Shown one piece after another: positions 5,970 to 9,124 of a DNA stretch of 9,124 nt. Numbering within the stretch: position 1 is the first letter of the stretch; every line of letters starts with the position of its first letter. The DNA is from an uncultured Lachnospiraceae bacterium (GTDB taxonomy: Bacteria > Bacillota > Clostridia > Lachnospirales > Lachnospiraceae). The stretch covers positions 1 through 9,124 of the forward strand of contig CANQYH010000113.1 of the NCBI GenBank assembly GCA_947628025.1, written 5' to 3'. The translations under genes were made by a program, and so were the position numbers. The notes beneath the pieces are model-generated. The model did not search any database, was not told the origin of the DNA, and saw only the letters and a list, made by a program, of their open reading frames with translations.

Positions 5970-5996
5970 CTCCGCGTCTGCGAACGCCGCGCGGAG
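5970..5996 (+). other. Hairpin between the hydrolase and lipoprotein genes
   Basis: CTCCGCG (5970-5976) and CGCGGAG (5990-5996) form a perfect 7-bp stem with a 13-base loop. There is no T tract, so it is not a typical terminator. In a shared transcript it could serve as a processing or stability element separating the two coding regions. Confidence 0.4.
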
Positions 5997-6032
5997 CGGA
6001 GAAACGCCGAAACGGATCCTGGGGGAGGACCT

Positions 6033-7313
6033 ATGAAAAAGAAGCATGAGAAAATGAAAACGAGATGTCTGTGGATACTTTTGCTGGCGGCTGCGGTCGT
6101 GCTGGCCGGGTGCGGCAGAAAATATGAAAAAAAGGAACTGCCTCAGACCCGCACGACGCAGGCTTCCGAAAAATATTATCTGGAGACAGACGCGGGCGGC
6201 GCGCAGGCAACGACCGCCCAGGAGACAACGAAAGACGCGACAGCCGGAGAAGCTCCTGAGACGCAGCCGGAACAGGAACCGGAGACAGACGCTACGTCCG
6301 ATTCCGGCCAGGATCTCAGCAATACGTCTTCACAGCCGGGAGATACCGCCGCGGCGGAACCGGAGAGCCAGACGCAGCTTCCGCAGGAATCGGAAAGCGT
6401 CCTGCAGCCGTCGGATTCTGCAGCGGCAGCGGAGAGTATGTTCCCGTTCACGGACGTAGCGGGCAAGGAATTTTATTTCAGCAGCGGCGCGGGGGCCTGG
6501 TACACGGTGCTGCATATCCGGGAAGACGGAACCTTTGACGGGCATTATCAGGACGCGGATATGGGAGACGCCGGTGAGGCTTATCCGAACGGGACCCTGT
6601 ATTACAGCACGTTTTCCGGCAGCTTCACGGTTCCGGAGCGAGCGGGCGACGATGCCTGGGTGTTCCGCATCGCCTCGATCGAGTATGAGCGCGAGCCGGG
6701 AACGGAGGAGATCCTCGACGGGATCTTTTACAAATATACCGACGCCTATGGGCTCGAAAACGCGGAGGATCTGTATCTCTATCTGCCGGGGGCGCCGATC
6801 TCCGGTCTGCCGGAGTCTTTTGTGCGCTGGGTCGGGTATTACAGCGTAAGAGAGGTCGAGGGGCTGCCGCTGCCGTTTTACGGTCTGTTCAATGAGAACG
6901 CCGAAGAGGGGTTCAGCACGCCCATTGAGGAGGGGGTGTATGTTTCTCCTGAACGATACGCCGTAGACTGGCTGATCCAACAGGCGGAGGACGCCGGCAA
7001 ACTTCTGGAGGCGGACCTGCAGGCGGCGCAGACCCAGGCGGATATGAACCAGATCTCGGGACAAATCTACGAGAATTGGGACGGCGCGCTCAATGCGGCC
7101 TGGAAGATACTGAAATCCTATTTTATGTATCCGGAGGAGCGGATGGCGCAGCTCACCGAGGAAGAACGTGCCTGGATCGCAATGAAAGAGGAGGCTGTCC
7201 GGGAAGCCGGGAAAGAGTATGAGGGCGGCTCCATGCAGGCCATGGTCCAAAACCTGAAAGCCGCCGAACTGACCCAGGAACGGCTCTATGAACTGGGAGA
7301 ATATATTTCTTAG
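6033..7313 (+). CDS. Lipoprotein with disordered linker and C-terminal LprI-like domain
   Basis: The 426-residue product starts at ATG 6033 after a GGGGGAGG site. A lipoprotein signal peptide is clear: basic N-terminus, hydrophobic core (residues 13-25) and lipobox L24-A25-G26-C27, so the mature protein is lipid-anchored on the outer face of the membrane. Residues about 35-137 form a Gln/Glu/Thr/Ala/Pro-rich low-complexity linker. A folded middle region (about 138-300) is rich in aromatic residues and beta-like strands (WYTVLHIREDGTFDGHY) and is not recognised. The C-terminus (about 311-426) resembles the LprI/DUF1311 lysozyme-inhibitor-like family: NWDGALNAAWKIL (348-360), LTEEERAWIAMKEEAV (374-389). 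A direct role in lysozyme resistance is only inference. It may be co-transcribed with the hydrolase gene and ends at a strong terminator. Confidence 0.85.
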   Translation: MKKKHEKMKTRCLWILLLAAAVVLAGCGRKYEKKELPQTRTTQASEKYYLETDAGGAQATTAQETTKDATAGEAPETQPEQEPETDATSDSGQDLSNTSSQPGDTAAAEPESQTQLPQESESVLQPSDSAAAAESMFPFTDVAGKEFYFSSGAGAWYTVLHIREDGTFDGHYQDADMGDAGEAYPNGTLYYSTFSGSFTVPERAGDDAWVFRIASIEYEREPGTEEILDGIFYKYTDAYGLENAEDLYLYLPGAPISGLPESFVRWVGYYSVREVEGLPLPFYGLFNENAEEGFSTPIEEGVYVSPERYAVDWLIQQAEDAGKLLEADLQAAQTQADMNQISGQIYENWDGALNAAWKILKSYFMYPEERMAQLTEEERAWIAMKEEAVREAGKEYEGGSMQAMVQNLKAAELTQERLYELGEYIS

Positions 7314-7367
7314 TCAGAATATCTTTGCCGCCGGGCGTCCCTTTCCCTGACGGGAAAAACAAATAAT

Positions 7368-7427
7368 AAGCCCTTTTCCATTACTTGATGCTGACGGTCA
7401 GCGGTGAGCGATGGAAAAGGGCTTTTT
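7368..7427 (+). terminator. Strong intrinsic terminator after the lipoprotein gene
   Basis: A 14-bp perfect stem (7368-7381 with 7411-7424; AAGCCCTTTTCCAT and its complement) encloses a 29-base loop holding a small CTGA/TCAG hairpin, followed by T residues to 7427. The A/T-rich flank on the left (AAACAAATAATA) gives a T-rich tail on the other strand, so it may also terminate the convergent minus-strand operon. A smaller TTTCCC/GGGAAA hairpin lies at 7342-7357. Confidence 0.9.
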
Positions 7428-7439
7428 GTTATGTTAAAT

Positions 7440-7660
7440 GAAAGGATGGCTGCTTTTGCCGCCGCCAGGGTTACACTAAAAGGATCGCTGCCTTTGCCGC
7501 CGCCAGGGCTACACTAAAAAGATCGCTGCCTTTGCCGCCGCCAGGGCTGCACTAAAAGGATCGCTGCCTTTGCCGCCGCAGAGTTACTCTGAAAGGTTCG
7601 CTGCCTTTCACCGCTAGGACAACGCTGAAAGGATGGCTGCTTTTGCCGCCGCCAGGGTTA
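7440..7660. repeat. Tandem array of six units of 36-38 bp
   Basis: Units begin (aligned on the GGAT core) near 7444, 7482, 7520, 7558, 7595 and 7631, giving steps of 38, 38, 38, 37 and 36 bases. The core reads AAAGGATCGCTGCCTTTGCC followed by GCCGCCAGGG. Copies 4 and 5 are the most diverged. The first copy (7440-7473) and last copy (7627-7660) are identical over 34 bases. The last copy includes the stop codon of the minus-strand gene. Unit length is not a multiple of three and stops interrupt the frames, so the array is not coding. There are no unique spacers, so it is not a CRISPR array. The region 7314-7657 otherwise holds only the terminator. Confidence 0.9.
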
Positions 7661-8941
7661 TTCCTCCTCGATCCCTCCCACGGTCACATTCCGGATCGAT
7701 ACGGCCAGCGGCCCGTCGTAACGGGAGGAGCGGTAGCGTTCTTTCGAAAAGATCATCTGGCCCTGGACCTCCGGCAGGATCCCGTTTACGGAACCGCCGG
7801 TCACGGTTTTTACCGTTTTCCCGTCAAACAGATAGGCCAGCCGGATCTCCCCGCCGAAATGCCCGGAGAACGAATCCATCTGGAAATCCGAAAACGAAAC
7901 GATATGCAGGTACGGCTGCTTCTTCATTTCCGCCAGAGGGGTGGAGCCGATGGGGACCTGGATGCTGCGATAAATGCCGGTCGGTTCGATCCCCAGATAA
8001 TAGCAGAAGCGGCGCGCGCCGTGGATCGTCTGCAGGACCCCGTTTTCCAGGAGTGTCCGATCATGCAGCGGAACGCCCTGCAGGTCGTAGGGGTCCGCCG
8101 CTTTCAGGATGACGGTCAGCGCGTCGCCCCGGATCTCCCCGCCCTGGACCGCCTGTCCCGGCGCGTAATCCGAATAGTGCTGGTAGACCATGGAAGCGTC
8201 GGAGCGGTCCAGATAATAACTGAGAAGCGTGTTCACATGCTCTTCGGAAAGAATGACCGTATAACGACCCCCTTTCGGCGGATTGGCAGCCCGGGCGCGG
8301 TCTTTCGTCCGCGTCATCGCGTCCGCAACTTCTTTTTGGAGGATGACGAGATCCGGCTCCCGCAGCGAAAATGTGTGGTGCGTCTCTACATCGGCAGGCG
8401 ACAGGCACTGGATCACGTATTCGCCGTTTAGGTTCCAGTTCTCCCAGCTTACGTCCATGCCGTTGGAATTGATCACCCGGCTGGTCCATTGCTCCGCAAA
8501 GATCTCCGCCGAATTGATGAAGACCTCTTCCGTATCTTCCGCCGCGAAAATGGCCTCCGCGACCGCTTTCAGATTTTCCTCCGGACTTTTTCCGGCAAAC
8601 CCGCTTTTCGACGGTACCAGCTCTTCTTTGGAGCCGGAGATCAGGGGATAGTAGGGATTGGGCACGAACGAGGCCGCGTGGTAAGCGGTTCGCAGGGCCT
8701 CTTTCAGCTCCGATTCTTCCATGCCGGGATAGACGGGCACGGAAGAATCTCCCGTGAAACGTTTGCCGTCTTTCTCAAAGTCCCGGTAGACGCTGACGGT
8801 GTAATCGGTCAGCGTGGTGCGGCGTTTCAGGTCCTGACGGCGCCGGACATAAAACGCTTCCGCCGACCGGGACCGGATCTCCCGGATGCCGTACTGGCGG
8901 ATCTGTAAATCGTTCAGCGCATGTATGATTCGTTCGATCAT
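7658..8941 (-). CDS. TldE/PmbA-like subunit of a TldD/TldE metallopeptidase
   Basis: The 427-residue protein starts at the ATG complementary to 8939-8941, behind a GGGAGGAAAAA site; a longer frame to 9016 overlaps the upstream gene and is discarded. Family features include the INSNGMDVSW segment (157-166), the GGRYTVILSEEHVNTLL segment (224-240), DRTLLENGVLQT (294-305) and the C-terminal TGGSVNG (381-387). No HExxxH zinc motif is present, as expected for the TldE/PmbA subunit; the metal-binding residues should be in TldD. In known systems the TldD/TldE complex is a cytoplasmic protease for small or unfolded peptides and can mature or degrade modified peptides such as microcin B17. The gene follows its partner by 17 bases and ends exactly at the tandem repeat array. 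Assignment to the family is solid; the substrate is unknown. Confidence 0.85.
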   Translation of the reverse strand: MIERIIHALNDLQIRQYGIREIRSRSAEAFYVRRRQDLKRRTTLTDYTVSVYRDFEKDGKRFTGDSSVPVYPGMEESELKEALRTAYHAASFVPNPYYPLISGSKEELVPSKSGFAGKSPEENLKAVAEAIFAAEDTEEVFINSAEIFAEQWTSRVINSNGMDVSWENWNLNGEYVIQCLSPADVETHHTFSLREPDLVILQKEVADAMTRTKDRARAANPPKGGRYTVILSEEHVNTLLSYYLDRSDASMVYQHYSDYAPGQAVQGGEIRGDALTVILKAADPYDLQGVPLHDRTLLENGVLQTIHGARRFCYYLGIEPTGIYRSIQVPIGSTPLAEMKKQPYLHIVSFSDFQMDSFSGHFGGEIRLAYLFDGKTVKTVTGGSVNGILPEVQGQMIFSKERYRSSRYDGPLAVSIRNVTVGGIEEE

Positions 8942-8958
8942 CGGTTTTTCCTCCCTTC

Positions 8959-9124
8959 TCATCCCAGACGGATCCTGGCTTTGATGTACGGACCGCCGTC
9001 GGACACTTTGACCCATTCTTTATACCCTTTGCCGCAGAATCCGCCGCCGGACAGTTCGGGCGTGGGGGACATCATGGTGATGGACTTTAACAGGTCCGGG
9101 ACATAGCCGGTCAGGACGATGGGA
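8959..9124 (-). CDS. TldD-like metallopeptidase subunit, C-terminal end (5' part outside window)
   Basis: Reading leftward from the window edge, one frame is open for 54 residues and stops at the TGA complementary to 8959-8961. The visible sequence ends with SGGGFCGKGYKEWVKVSDGG (residues 25-44) and PYIKARIRLG. This is typical of the C-terminal glycine-rich end of TldD-family proteins. It precedes the TldE-like gene by 17 bases, so the two form an operon and probably a heteromeric complex. The HExxxH region that would prove it is the catalytic subunit lies outside the window. Confidence 0.75.
   Translation of the reverse strand, partial: PIVLTGYVPDLLKSITMMSPTPELSGGGFCGKGYKEWVKVSDGGPYIKARIRLG

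Noticed and set aside
6330..7250. 306-residue open frame antisense to the lipoprotein gene
   Set aside because: No ribosome site, Arg/Leu-rich product typical of an antisense shadow in GC-rich DNA; the plus strand has a clear signal peptide and family domain.
7440..7660. CRISPR array
   Set aside because: Units are contiguous and diverged with no unique spacers, and no cas genes are present.
7643..8431. 262-residue plus-strand frame opposite the TldE-like gene
   Set aside because: It starts inside the tandem array, has no ribosome site, and mirrors a well-supported family member on the other strand.

Overview
The window looks like chromosomal DNA from a gut-dwelling Gram-positive anaerobe, most likely a Clostridia member of the Lachnospiraceae/Oscillospiraceae type. 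I infer this from consensus Shine-Dalgarno sites (AGGAGG-like), moderately high GC, sigma-A-like promoters with extended -10 boxes, a lipoprotein signal peptide, a YcxB-like membrane protein and a bile salt hydrolase. Species cannot be assigned from the sequence alone.

Layout from left to right. (1) 1-510: the 3' end of a gene for a repeat-rich protein carrying five YSYxTG motifs and a duplicated 93-residue unit. (2) 539-570: a hairpin, then an OmpR-type response regulator (590-1261) and its sensor histidine kinase (1248-2735), overlapping by 14 bases. (3) 2720-2929: a promoter buried in the kinase 3' end that points into a gene-free stretch and then into the antisense side of a small membrane protein gene (2930-3352, minus strand). 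(4) 3353-3440: a divergent promoter region, followed by a nucleotidyltransferase-fold protein (3441-3989) and a YcxB-like membrane protein (4068-4595) ending at a strong terminator. (5) 4698-4967: a good promoter followed by an unusually long, structured leader with repeats and an internal terminator-like hairpin. It leads to a bile salt hydrolase (4968-5942) and a lipoprotein with a C-terminal LprI-like domain (6033-7313), closed by a 14-bp-stem terminator. (6) 7440-7660: a tandem array of six units of about 38 bp. It abuts the stop codon of a minus-strand TldE/PmbA-like gene (7658-8941), which is preceded by the C-terminal end of its TldD-like partner (8959 to the window edge).

The two-component pair probably senses a signal outside the cell and controls transcription; its targets are not visible. 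The bile salt hydrolase and lipoprotein act at or outside the cytoplasm or in the cell envelope and may share a transcript. The TldD/TldE pair is expected to form a heteromeric metallopeptidase. The features least explained by known families are the YSYxTG repeat protein, the structured leader before the bile salt hydrolase gene, the orphan promoter at 2720-2747, and the tandem array whose first and last copies are identical.
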